Assembly (NCBI GenBank): GCA_001643675.2
Contig: LSRY02000023.1
Span: 659,001 to 723,000 of the forward strand
DNA: 64,000 nucleotides
Reading direction: 5' to 3'
Source: Monocercomonoides exilis
Lineage: Eukaryota > Preaxostyla > Oxymonadida > Polymastigidae
The notes beneath the pieces are model-generated. The model did not search any database. It was not told where the DNA came from and worked only from the letters and a program-made list of their open reading frames with translations. Made by a program: the position numbers and the translations under genes. Positions 1-10,380 of this stretch are shown piece after piece. How positions within the stretch are numbered: the stretch's first letter is position 1; each line of letters begins with the position of its first letter.

Positions 1-29
1 TTTTCAGAGTTCATTTGTCAAAATATAAC

Positions 30-600
30 CTCAGTGACAAGACAAAAGAAAATTGGAACAATGACAAAATGATAGATAAGATATGGTGGAAAATACAGAC
101 TTTCAAGCTTTTTTCGCACTAGTCATTGAAAAATTGCTTCACTCATAACTTTGTTTGGCTTTCTCAGATTTCAAAAAAATTTGATTTTCATATCCGTAAA
201 CATGCATCATTGAAATCATAACATGAAGTGTTGTAACATTTCAATATTGTCAAAAAATAAGCCCATTTTTTTCAAATTTTTTGATCTCAAAAAGTCAATG
301 AAAAGTGCATAATTTTTCTATGAAAATGCCTGAAGTGAAATATTTTGCACCATATTTGTGATTTGTCTTGAAGGGTTATTTGCAGCGATTTAACGATTCT
401 TAATTACAATTAAAAATCATTTGATAATCGAAATACAACAATTCTTATTATTTTGAAAAAGTCGAAGTAAAAATAAATATGATCAAGTTCCCCACTCACG
501 ATTTTTTTGACACGAAATGTCAGTTGAGGAATTTTTTGTCACAATTTGTCATTGACCGTCACCGACTAATGAGAAAAAGACAGATATTTCAAATTCTATC
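30..600 (+). repeat. Dispersed repeat arm, inverted copy at right end
   Basis: Once the MITE at 84-352 is removed, this AT-rich sequence matches the reverse complement of roughly 63455-63735. Shared blocks include a run around the words TGACACGAAAT and GTCACAATTTGTCATTGAC near 510-565, and AAAGAAAATTG with ATGACAAAATGA near 45-72. No credible ORF is present. It could be one of many dispersed repeats or one end of a very large unit. Confidence 0.7.
84..352 (+). mobile_element. MITE family A, copy 1 (269 bp)
   Basis: Non-coding 269-bp element whose ends start TGGTG(G/C)AAAATA in inverted orientation, flanked by TA on each side (82-83 and 353-354). Related copies lie at 9279-9547 (also 269 bp) and at 38144-38417 in reverse. 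The inverted repeat at the right end of the window carries the uninterrupted site, so insertion at TA can be seen directly. The TA duplication suggests mobilisation by a Tc1/mariner-type transposase. Confidence 0.8.
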
Positions 601-811
601 AACAAATTATTTCAAAGCTCTTAATAAAGTTTATTTAAGATTTCGCAATAATTCGTATTATTTCGTATTATTTTAATTAAAATTTATTAATTATTTAATA
701 TCATTTTTATTTTATTTTTTTTTATTAAGATTTCATTTTTATGTCATTTTTATTTTATTTTTATTTTTTTTTTTTAAATTTTTTTTTTAATGACGGACAA
801 ATGATTTTTTA
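601..811. other. AT-rich spacer
   Basis: Homopolymer-rich A/T sequence with poly-T runs. No coding or structured feature was recognised. Confidence 0.6.
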
Positions 812-1168
812 GGGTGGTCCAAAATATTTTGTTAAAATTATTAAATATGGTATTAAAATTTTATTAAAAAACATTTTTCAGAATAATAATCACCTTTATG
901 AGTCGTTACAAATTGCAATCACCTTTTCCAACTATCTAACCATTGAAAAATCATATCTGTTGAAATTATTAGAAAAATTTTTGTGTTCCAGGAACGAATT
1001 GTTCGAATATCTGGAAGCTCCAAACTTTTACAAATTAAAGCTTATCATGTATTTGATCAGCTTACAAACCGATTGATGAACAAAATTCAGTTTTATCGAA
1101 TATTTTTTGATATTTTTATTTTTTATTTCCCATTATTTATTATTTTTGCAAAGAAATATGGACCACCC
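812..1168 (+). mobile_element. MITE family B (357 bp)
   Basis: The ends are GGGTGGTCC and GGACCACCC in inverted orientation, with TA on both outer sides (810-811 and 1169-1170). The interior is AT-rich and has no credible ORF. The architecture is that of a non-autonomous Tc1/mariner-type element. No autonomous partner with these ends is visible here. Confidence 0.75.
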
Positions 1169-1649
1169 TATAATTCTTATCATGACACAGAGGTGTAATT
1201 CCCATGTTAAAAAAACAAAGAAAATAAAAAAAATCAAAAAAATATTTTATGGTGAAAAATGGTACAAATATCATAATGCAAAATATTTCGTTCTATGTGT
1301 CATCAATTTCTGAGATTAAAGTGTTTCATTTTTCACATCATTTTTATTGAAATAACAAATAAAAATATATAAAAATGAAATGTTCACATATAAAGTAGTT
1401 ATTTTTGTTTTTGAATGAAAGTTATTCAATATTTTTGAATACACCTAGACAATCATTTATAATGAGATAATTGATCATTGAATTATTTAATATTTTCAAA
1501 AAAATCTGTCATTTTACGTGTGAATGATTTAACGTTGCTGTTTTGAGTAGTGTTTGTACAAATACAATGATTTTCATGGGAAATTTTTTAATTTTTTTTT
1601 TTTTTTGTTTTTTTGCATTCCAAACATTAAGTTTATCTCACAGAAATTC
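1169..1649. other. AT-rich intergenic region / probable 5' UTR
   Basis: No gene was recognised. Just before the gene at 1650, a GT-rich stretch near 1545 followed by a poly-T tract and a TCTCACAG acceptor ending at 1643 could be a 5' UTR intron, or the last part of an intron after a short unrecognised first exon. Confidence 0.45.
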
Positions 1650-3695
1650 ATGGAATTGGCAAGCAAAAATAGTAAAAAATGCTATGATGTACATACCCCT
1701 TTTGAACGTTTTGCGCAATTTACTGAAATGTCACAGTTTACAAATGCTTCATCTTCTTCTGTTCCATTTTCGCTTAAAAAGTTCAAAACTCCGCGGAATA
1801 TTTATCAAAATGAGAAAGTGGAAGCAAAAAATACCCCTGCATGTTCGAGTGTTTCTATTTCAAATCAATCTTTTGAAACAGAGCAAGAATCTTCGAAAGT
1901 ATCTATTCTTTTCGAAAAGAATAATTTCGCTCTTTCTTCAATAAACTCCTCTTGCAAATTACAGCCTGGAAATGACTTTTTTCAGTTTGGTTTGTTTTAT
2001 CCAAAGCTGGAAAAGCCTGCGTTTGAATCACCTTTGAATACGACAAATAAGAACATTTCTCAAAAATGCGACAAAAGAAAAAATACATTTGATTCAAATG
2101 GTCAAATTAATTTAGAAGGATGGACACAACATTTTTCAAAGAGTGATATTGGTACACTAACATTGAATCAAAAAGCTCTTTTCAACAGTAAACTCACTTC
2201 ATTTTCGCCTGATGTTGAAGTTGAGATTGACGAAACAAAAAACTGCATAATGCCAAAATTGAGAAAGATGGAAATGATTGAACGATGGGAAAAAATGGAT
2301 TTACTTACAATCAATTCAAACGAAAAAGATGATTGTGATGATCATTATCAACATGAGGAAGAATCAAGCATGAATAAACCCGAATCTCATGATATCAGCA
2401 TGAAAATGACAACAAGAAGGAGAAAAATTGTTATGAGCCAAATAATGGAAGCAATTCGCTTTAAGAAATTATTTGGAGAATGGGTGGAGAAGGACTGGGC
2501 AGTGAATGAGGAGGAAATCAGAATGTGGAAAAAAGCAGAACAAGATATGATCAAAGAGGAAGAGGAAGAAGAGGAAGAAGAAGTGGAAGAAGAAAACGAG
2601 GAAAATAAAGTGACGAACAGCAGAGATAGCGATATTACATCAGATAAAGCGGAAAAAATCGAAAATACATTCACAATGAATTTACAACAAACAGCAGCGT
2701 TTGATGCAGATGATCACCTGCGCCATTTGGAAGAGAACTCCAAAGAGTATTCAGCCAAAGATTTTATATCAACAAGCAATGAAGATAATCTAGCTGCAAA
2801 TAAGCCAGTTTCGCAGTTAACAAGAGCATTGCAAAATGATTACGGCCGATCACTTGATGCTTCAAGGCTTTTGGATTTTGGTGGATCTTCAGTTTTCACT
2901 CAACGGCAGAATATAATTCATAGAAAGAAACATTTCAATCCAAAGTTTCTTCAAAATTGTTCTATTTCAAAAGACGATTTCGATGATTTCCACCAATTTT
3001 CTTCTTCATTTTGTTCAGATTTTTTGTCTTCGCCATATTTTTTGATGGAAAATTGTGAATCAAGCAATCCAACATTTGTTCTTTCATTCAATCAGTCACT
3101 TCCTCAATTACAAAAAAGAAAGGCACATTCCAATTGTTCGCAAAGTGAAGTTATTCAAAGCAATTCCGTTAACGAGCAGGCAAGTGGAAGCGAAGAAACA
3201 GGAGAACGATCATTTTTAGAGGATTCTCTCAATGGAGTGTGCTTGGTGGATGAAGAAGAAAGAGAATGTGTGAATGCAGATGCTAAAAATGGATGCTCAT
3301 TTTTGAACTTGTTAACAATGTTGTCATTGTCAAACGAGATTGCTGATGCTCAGAATTTGTTTCTTTCAACGTCACTTGTGACTTTTACAAGGCCAGTAAT
3401 CATTCCGTTGGATCTACCAACCAAATGGAAGAGAAGCTCGAACGATCCTTACGAATCAATAAAAGCAAAGGGAATATTAGATAGGGAAATAAGAATTTCG
3501 AAAGCACAAGAGTTCCGTTCTTCATTACTAAGGCGCTTATTATCAAAAACACCTCCTCAAAGAAAGTTTTTATGGACATTCGATGAGCTTTTACCAAACT
3601 TCAAAAGGATCTATAAAGACTGGTATTATAGTCAATTTCCAAATCACAAGAACAAATCCAAGAAACAAAAATCATTGAAAAAGAAAGAATGCTAA
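1650..3695 (+). CDS. Hypothetical 681-aa protein with Glu-rich segment
   Basis: The open frame runs into the upstream poly-T region, but the first in-frame ATG is at 1650, seven bases after a good splice acceptor, so that start was chosen. The protein is mostly hydrophilic. It begins with a Ser/Asn-rich part, has a charged segment (Thr-Arg-Arg-Arg-Lys then a helical, Trp-containing stretch) around residues 250-300, and continues into a run of about ten Glu residues. The last 90 residues are basic and probably folded, with Trp/Phe/Tyr-rich motifs such as FLWTFDELL and KDWYYSQF, and a Lys-rich tail that could be a nuclear localisation signal. No family was recognised. Codon use and length make a real gene likely. 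It is followed 121 bases later by the importin-alpha-like gene on the same strand. Confidence 0.75.
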   Translation: MELASKNSKKCYDVHTPFERFAQFTEMSQFTNASSSSVPFSLKKFKTPRNIYQNEKVEAKNTPACSSVSISNQSFETEQESSKVSILFEKNNFALSSINSSCKLQPGNDFFQFGLFYPKLEKPAFESPLNTTNKNISQKCDKRKNTFDSNGQINLEGWTQHFSKSDIGTLTLNQKALFNSKLTSFSPDVEVEIDETKNCIMPKLRKMEMIERWEKMDLLTINSNEKDDCDDHYQHEEESSMNKPESHDISMKMTTRRRKIVMSQIMEAIRFKKLFGEWVEKDWAVNEEEIRMWKKAEQDMIKEEEEEEEEEVEEENEENKVTNSRDSDITSDKAEKIENTFTMNLQQTAAFDADDHLRHLEENSKEYSAKDFISTSNEDNLAANKPVSQLTRALQNDYGRSLDASRLLDFGGSSVFTQRQNIIHRKKHFNPKFLQNCSISKDDFDDFHQFSSSFCSDFLSSPYFLMENCESSNPTFVLSFNQSLPQLQKRKAHSNCSQSEVIQSNSVNEQASGSEETGERSFLEDSLNGVCLVDEEERECVNADAKNGCSFLNLLTMLSLSNEIADAQNLFLSTSLVTFTRPVIIPLDLPTKWKRSSNDPYESIKAKGILDREIRISKAQEFRSSLLRRLLSKTPPQRKFLWTFDELLPNFKRIYKDWYYSQFPNHKNKSKKQKSLKKKEC

Positions 3696-3816
3696 GATAT
3701 TTCTCATTTTTATTTTTACAATCATTCATTTTTTATGCGAAAAAAATTTGTTTTTAGGTGATTTTTCATTCTGACAATTCCCTTAATAAATTATTTATTA
3801 TTTTGATTTTTATTGG

Positions 3817-6800
3817 ATGGATATTTCTCAGACATCTGTAAAGTCAAGAGAAAAGAGTCGCTTTTCAAAGTTTAATAGGGACGTTGAAAATAGTAATTTA
3901 TATGAGACTACCGAATTATCTGCTGTTACGCTGAGAAAAACAAAAACTGATGAAAAGATATCATTTCGAAGAACAAATGAAAAGGCTACGCGCCTTTTAC
4001 CAGAAATCATAAAAGTCATAGAATCGTCTGCAGAAAATTTACAAAGTGCAGATCCGTTGCAAATACAAAAAGCTTTAGAAGCGCTTAATGATCAATATAA
4101 AATTTCAATCGACATTTCTTCTTACATCAACTCTTATGGCATCATAGATAAGTGCATTGCATGCTTAGAATATCATTCTTTCCCCAAAATACAGGTATAT
4201 GCGATCCACTTTTTTTAAATGAGCTTTTATTTTGTATGTTTTAAAGACAACAGCACTTTCAATTCTTATTAACATATGTATGCTATAGTTTTTCTTATTA
4301 TCGGATTTAATATCTTTATGAAAATCTTTTAAAGGTAATGACGATTATTCCGAAGCAGTCCGAAATGTTATTTTTTCAAATTCGCTAAACGTTGTTGTTA
4401 AACTGCTTTGCCAATCAGACAACAACGAGATAAGAAGTCACTGCGCATTATTTCTTGCAAACGTTGCTGCGCAGACGACAGAATTAAGAGACAGTCTGCT
4501 TGATATGGGAGTTGATACTGTAGCAATCATTATGTTTAATTCAATGCCAATTAGTGATCCGTTCAATATCCTTTCACGACTCATTGAAACAATTGAAAAT
4601 TTTGATAAGCATACAAATGGTGCTTTTACAAGCTATCTTTCCAACGATTCTTCAGATTCTTCGGGATATTTGCCAAATAAGGTCCCATATTTTTTATCTG
4701 CTATTAGCTTTTCGAAAGAAGTTCTGAAACAACTTCTTTTTCTATTTTCAAATCTCCTCAAAGAGTCGAAAAGAAACGTGAGGTACTTTGTGTGGATTGT
4801 GCCAAAGCTTCTTCTTTTGATACGATATGATGGGCTGATGAGGAGAAGGCGAATGAAGAAGGAAGCTGAACTCCGGGAAAAATTTATATCCACAAGTCGT
4901 CAACAATCCTCATTTTTGAACTGGGGAAAGATCGGCAGCGGGACAAGCGGAAACAGAAACAAAATGGATGGAATTGGCTCAGGTTTTACTCTTCCCTCTG
5001 CTGAAGCACTTAAAGAAGCCTTGTCAGGAGAAAGGGAAGCCTTTTCGATTCCAATGAATTTGATAGAGGATATGATTCAGAAAGAGGTGGTGAAAGACGA
5101 TTTGGAGTTGACTGATATGGAGGCAATGGACATATACCAGATATTGTACAATCTCTACGACGAGAAAGATGTATTTCCAGAGGTATTGCTCATTATTCAT
5201 TTTTTTTTTTTCAATGAAAATAATATTGCTAATAAATACGAACACTATTCTTTAATTACTTTTTTTTCTTGATTTCATATTTATTCTATTTTTTACTATT
5301 ATTATTTCCTGATTGAAAAATTTTCTAACAGTTGATTCGAATATCTGGAGTTATTGATGATATCACTAATATCGACAACAATGAAAGAACCGAAAGATTA
5401 AACACGAGAATATGCTTAATTGAAAAGTTTATTGATTCTGATGATGAAGCATTTATTTTGGTTTGCTTCATTTTGTTCACAAAATGAAATTATTTTCTGA
5501 TGTTTTTTTAATAAAACATATTTCTTCGTTTTTGAAATTGGATGTATTGTTTCTTTATTTATCCATTTATCAACCAGCATTTGCTTGCTCATCATGTGCT
5601 CGATGTTGTTGAAGCGTCTCTTCTCTCTTCTTCTGATAAGTTAGTTTTGGAAGGAATCAAGTGCCTGTTTAATTTGTCGAAGAAAAAGAAAAGATTTTTG
5701 GACAGCGATTGGAACTGGGAATGGATTGAAGGAGATGACGACGATGAAGAAGAAGACGATGAAGAAGATGCAATGGATAAAGAGGATGAAGATGAAGAAG
5801 CTTATTTGAGAAGAAGAGAAATGCCATATGAAAGAAAGAAAAGCTCCAAAAGTTGTTCTGCTGGAATTGAATCCTCTTCGTTTTCTGTTGCAAGCAGCAC
5901 ACCAGAAAATTGCACAGTATTCACTCAGACACCAACTGCTTTGCTTCCATCGCTTGTTTCTGCATCAGCCACATTGTCAATCGACGCTTCGACTCCGAAG
6001 CTTTCTCAAGTCAATTCTGATGTGCCAACAGTTCTTGGTGCTTCTTCTGATAATCATCTTGTTGATAATCCTCCTTTGCTCGTTCCAGCTTTCCATAGTC
6101 CTGCCTTCTTTCTCAACAGGACAGATATCATGTCCATCATATTTGAACAAATCAAAGCCAAAAACGAGCTTTTTAGATTTTATTGCTCAGGATTCTTGAC
6201 AAACTACTTTTCAGGCTATTTTATCGAATTTTATGGATGCGAACGATGGGAATTTGCAAGCAGAGCTGAAAAGGAAAAAGAATTAAGAAAAATGATTGCT
6301 GAAAAGCAAAAAGCTGAAGAAGAGAAAGGGAAGTTATCTTCAAGCATTACAAATGAAACATCCTTTTCTTCTTCTTCCACTTCGCCTTCTTTATTTCTAT
6401 TCACATCACAACCGACAATCGGCGCATCCACTTCGATATCTTCTTTTCAATTTCCTTCTGTCTTGTCATCTCCATCTTCGACAACTGAATCACTTCAGAA
6501 TGCTTCTCAATCTGTTCCACATCAACAGATAAATGAAGGAAATTGCTTGTTTTCAAACATTGCTCCTTCACCGTCTGTCACTTCAAATCAATCTTTTTCA
6601 TCAACATCGAATCAGTTCAATTCATCCACTTCGCAATCACAACCATTTCCGCCTGCGCCTTTGTTTTCACAGCCTTCAAGTGCTTCTGTCAACGCATCAG
6701 ATATCTCTCCACAGCCACTTTCTCCCCTCACTTTCATCAGAATACAGCCATCGCCTGCATCTGAACATGCTCTTTTGTCTTCTGTCAAGTTGATTACGAG

Positions 6801-7383
6801 CGACGGACTTATCACCACTTTATGTGAAGTGTTGGTAGATTCAAAAAAGGAAGTTCAAGTGTATCTTCTCAACTGCATTATCAAATTGCTGAGATTGGGT
6901 CAAAAGATAGCCAAAGAAGAGGAGGAGGAAGAAGATGAAGAAGCTCAAAAGGAAAAGTTAGAGCTGAGTGGGATAGAAATGGATGAAGCAAACTCTTTGG
7001 ATTGCAGCAGTTTATCTTCTTCAGACAAACTACTATTGAATAATAAAGTGCTTGAATCTCTTGTTTCAGAAGGAGGAGCAGATATAATAATACAACTGCT
7101 GACAAATCAAAGCGATATTATAAAGTCAAGAGCAAATCATATTTACAACGAATGGATAATGCCAATTTTGGCATTGAGAGCACAAATAAATGCGGAATGC
7201 GGCTCTTATTCAGCATGTGGATTTTCGGATTCTTTTCCTCAAATAAAAGATGATGAAAATTCTGTGGATGGATTTATTATTCACTCAAATAATCTAAGCA
7301 AAAGTGGAATGTTGAATGATGGAGATTCTTGCGAGGTAAGTGAAGAAGAAGATGATGATGAGAATGAAGAGAAAAAGGAATAG
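3817..7383 (+). CDS. Importin-alpha-like ARM-repeat protein, five exons
   Basis: Importin alpha carries nuclear localisation-signal cargo into the nucleus with importin beta. Proposed exons are 3817-4194, 4247-4277, 4335-5182, 5332-5460 and 5578-7383; all phases agree and give 1063 aa. Introns are 52, 57, 149 and 117 nt. Family evidence: an N-terminal basic IBB-like stretch (LRKTKTDEK followed by FRRTNEK), then an ARM-1-like segment ending HSFPKIQ. The 31-nt exon supplies TTALSILIN, standing where importin alpha has AAWALTNIA, followed by LCQSDNNEIRSHCALFLANV, equivalent to the SPHEEVREQAVWALGNIA helix pair. The C-terminus (from about residue 867) matches ARM 9-10 (LITSDGLITTLCEVLVDSKK, then LVSEGGADIIIQLL). 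Usual length is near 530 aa. The excess is an Asp/Glu-rich block (about residues 515-545) and a 300-residue Ser/Thr/Pro-rich insert. It could instead be another ARM-repeat protein. Confidence 0.72.
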
Positions 7384-7848
7384 AGCTTCGAAGAAAACAT
7401 GAGTGAAGAAGCCATATTTTTAAAAAAGGATAGTGAAAATTATTCAAATGCGAAAATTTTAAATGTTTTGAAAAAAAAGACAATATTTTAATGAACTGTA
7501 TTTATGAAGTAACTGTTTGAATTACAAATGTTTCAATGATTTGTTCCGCGAAAATTAAAAGAGAAAGAAAGATAATGGAATCTATGATTCTTCAATTTTT
7601 GTTGAAGTGTTTTTGGAAATTTTACTGAATAAAGTTTGAATGGAAATGAAGTGCTGTTATTTATTCTTCATAAAAAATTTTTCATTTTGAAAGAATATTT
7701 TTCGTTTTATCTTTTGAAAATGGCAAGTTATTTAGGTTTAATGCTTCTTTATTTCCCTTCTTTTTATATCAAGACATTTGTTCAACAAATTTATTTATTG
7801 ATCCACATTTTTATATTTCCAAATGAATTTTTATTATTCAAATTTCCC

Positions 7849-7899
<51 letters not shown>

Positions 7900-8014
7900 A
7901 TGAGAAAGAGAGAGTAACAAAACTGAAAAAATGCTTATGGATGAAAATAAATTGATGAAAGAAATAAATTTCCGTTTGCAACTTCTTTTGTTGGAATGAA
8001 AAAAAATATATAAA
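7384..8014. other. 3' flank with poly-A and (AG)n microsatellite
   Basis: AT-rich sequence after the importin-alpha-like stop. A run of A residues from about 7850 passes into about a dozen AG repeats ending near 7900. No gene was recognised; the short ORF across it encodes only Lys then Arg-Glu repeats. Confidence 0.7.
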
Positions 8015-8273
8015 TGGGTGATTATTTTTGAAACCCTATATTTTCTATCAAAAATTTCGGTTTGAGTTTTTGTTATGATAATTCATAAATGAACCCTGAA
8101 AAGTGACAGAGCTGTGATGTGACGCCTCTTCTATTTTTTCAAATCAAACTTTGGCTTTTGAAACGATATGAAAACATTCAAAATTTGTTAGAAATTATTA
8201 AGCAAATAACAATGAAATTTCTATAAAATCAACACCACGAAAATTGTTATGATTTCAAAAAAAAAATCACCCA
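8015..8273 (+). mobile_element. MITE family C, copy 1 (259 bp)
   Basis: The ends are TGGGTGATTATTTTTGAAA and the inverted TTTCAAAAAAAAAATCACCCA. The length equals the copy at 8940-9198. Non-coding. The flanks here are A-rich and do not show a clean TA duplication. Related ends recur at 39417-39676, 42983, 51262-51519, 12235 and 36962-36985. Confidence 0.7.
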
Positions 8274-8371
8274 AATAGTTATTTTCAGACAAATTGAACC
8301 TTTATTATTTTCTGATTGAATGCTTTTTATTTTTTCCAATAAATATTTTCCATTTCTTCATTTTTTCTGAT

Positions 8372-8562
8372 TTATTTTAAATAGAATCAATAATTTATCG
8401 GTGCCCAAAAAATAAATCGGGACCAAAATTTTCTGGCTCTCCAGAGTACTTTTCGAAAAAAAAAATAATAGAAATTTTTGAATATTTAATAATAACACCA
8501 GATCTTTTCAATAAAATATTTGTAAGTTTTAAAATTTTAGTGAAAAGATCTGGTGTTTTATG
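8372..8562 (+). repeat. 190-bp repeat, near-identical inverted copy at 36986-37180
   Basis: By eye, about 175 bp match the reverse complement of 36986-37155 almost base for base, with weaker similarity just beyond. The end nearest 8562 is a hairpin: CACCAGATCTTTTCA and its reverse complement enclose a short AT-rich loop. This is much better conserved than the surrounding repeats, suggesting recent movement. Confidence 0.8.
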
Positions 8563-8735
8563 TTTTATTTTTTTCGATCAAAGACTTGCTCATATTTTCA
8601 CGAGCTTTTTGTTCTGAGATTTTTCAGTGTTGTTATTGTTGTTGAACATAACTGCTTTATAATTTTGGTTATTTTTTGTTATTAAACACATCGTTTTTTT
8701 ATAATTTTTTTCCATTTCACAATATTTCGAAAAAA
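8563..8735 (+). repeat. Left inverted repeat of the Harbinger region
   Basis: The outer half (8563-8640) is the reverse complement of about 12145-12228, beginning TGGTGTTTTATG. The inner half (8640-8735) is the reverse complement of 9648-9745. The outer pair brackets the Harbinger transposase gene in a 3.7-kb unit and could be its terminal inverted repeats. The inner pair forms a 1.1-kb foldback. A matching 3-bp target duplication was not clear. Confidence 0.6.
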
Positions 8736-8939
8736 TACAAATCAAAATTTAGAGAAATTTGAGAAACGATGTTTTTATAAGTTGAATAATTGTTGAAAAA
8801 CTGATTGAAAGGTGCATCACCAAAATTTTGAAATGAAAGAATGTTAAATGAAGCAAATGAAACATTAATTTACAAAACAAGCCTTTTAAGAATAATAATC
8901 ACGATCATTAAAATATGAAGATTTTTTTCATTTTGTATA

Positions 8940-9198
8940 TGAGTAATTATTTTTGAATTCATATTTTTTCTAACGAAATTTTCGGTTCAAAAATATCTCT
9001 TGAATAACAATAATAGAACACTGAAGAGTGAAAAGGCTTTTTTAAAATATTTTTATTTTTTATTAAACAAAAAACATTTGTGTTTAAAAACAATTATGAT
9101 GCAATTACTCTATTGAATTAATTATCACTTTCGAATAATCAACAATCTTTAAAAATCAACACCCCGAAAAAATATATGATTTCAAAAATAATGACCCA
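8940..9198 (+). mobile_element. MITE family C, copy 2 (259 bp)
   Basis: Ends TGAGTAATTATTTTTGAA and the inverted TTCAAAAATAATGACCCA, with TA outside both ends (8938-8939 and 9199-9200). Same length as copy 1. Non-coding. Confidence 0.75.
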
Positions 9199-9278
9199 TA
9201 TTTCAAGTTTTCACCTTCTGATAAAAAAGATTCTTTATTATGAAACTAATAATCTTTAACTCCACAATTATCTGCATA

Positions 9279-9547
9279 TGGAGGAAAATGCGAACTTTCA
9301 AACTATTTTTGCACAAAGCTCAAAAAATTGCTTCACTCATAACTTTATTTCGCTTTCTCAGATTTTGAAATGAATTTGATTTTCATATCCGCAAAAAGGC
9401 ATCGTTGAAAACAAAACATTAAGTTTTCCAACATTTCACGAATGTCAAAAAATGGACTCATTTTTATTGTATTTTTTGATTAAAAAAAGTCAATGAAAAG
9501 TGCATAATTTTTCAATGAAAAAGCTTGAAGCAAAATATTTTATCCCA
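9279..9547 (+). mobile_element. MITE family A, copy 2 (269 bp)
   Basis: Aligns along its whole length with 84-352, sharing for instance ATTGCTTCACTCATAACTTT and GTCAATGAAAAGTGCATAAT. TA lies on both sides (9277-9278 and 9548-9549). Non-coding. Confidence 0.8.
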
Positions 9548-9647
9548 TATGGTTTCAAAAATTAACACCCATATCTTCGATTGTTAATAATTTTTTAATT
9601 TTCTTTTTTGAATTTACGAAAAAACTCGTTTGCATGAATAATTTCTT

Positions 9648-9745
9648 TATTTTTTCAAAATATTGTGAAATGGAAAAAAATAATAAAAAAACGATGTGTT
9701 TAATAACAAAAAATAACCAAAATTATAAAGCAGTTATGTTCAATA
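9648..9745 (-). repeat. Inverted partner of 8640-8735
   Basis: Close reverse complement of 8640-8735, with only a few mismatches (shared core ACGATGTGTTTAATAACAA). Part of a foldback structure left of the Harbinger gene. Sequence from here to about 10380 is AT-rich with no recognised gene. Confidence 0.7.
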
Positions 9746-9789
9746 ACAATAGAACTCGTTCGAATTTTCCCTGCCGCACCAAACTGATT

Positions 9790-10380
9790 GAGTCACAACG
9801 TATTATATATATCTAAATGAATGTTATTCAATCAAAACGGAACTTTTTCGCTCTCAAAGTGGGCAACTCGAGGAATTTCAATATTTTTTTGTTTTGTAAG
9901 TTATGATCTAAACTTTTTTTGTTTCTTTAATAACTTGGTCTATATTATGAGTTAGGTTTTAACATTTTGTTTGTATGTTTGTTATATATTATTAAAACTT
10001 TTTATGATCCGTTTTTTGAGTTTTGTTTATTTTTTGGACAGTGCATTTATATCATGTTTTTATGCAATTTTAATGAGTATAAATATCTTTTAACCATTTT
10101 TAACTATATTTTTTATATGTTTAGTATTTATATGAAAGATCTAAATGTTTTAATAATATTTTTTTAACAAATTCACTCATTTCATATTTTTATAATTTGT
10201 TTTGAGTACAAACAAGTCAACAATGATAATTAATGAAATTTTCTTGTATTTTTATTTATGTTTTATATAAATTTATATAAAAAAACAAGTCATCAGGAGA
10301 ATCATATTATTAATGGAAAAAAATGTTAGTGAGGTGAATAAAAAAATAAAAAACAATAGAAAAACTCACTGTCTTTGGTT
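9790..10380. other. AT-rich spacer inside the Harbinger unit
   Basis: Nothing coding was recognised. The short plus-strand ORF here is built from TTT/TTA-rich codons and is probably chance. Confidence 0.6.

Noticed and set aside
7636-7917. 93-codon ORF with Lys and Arg-Glu repeats
   Set aside because: Built on poly-A and AG microsatellite; no sign of coding.
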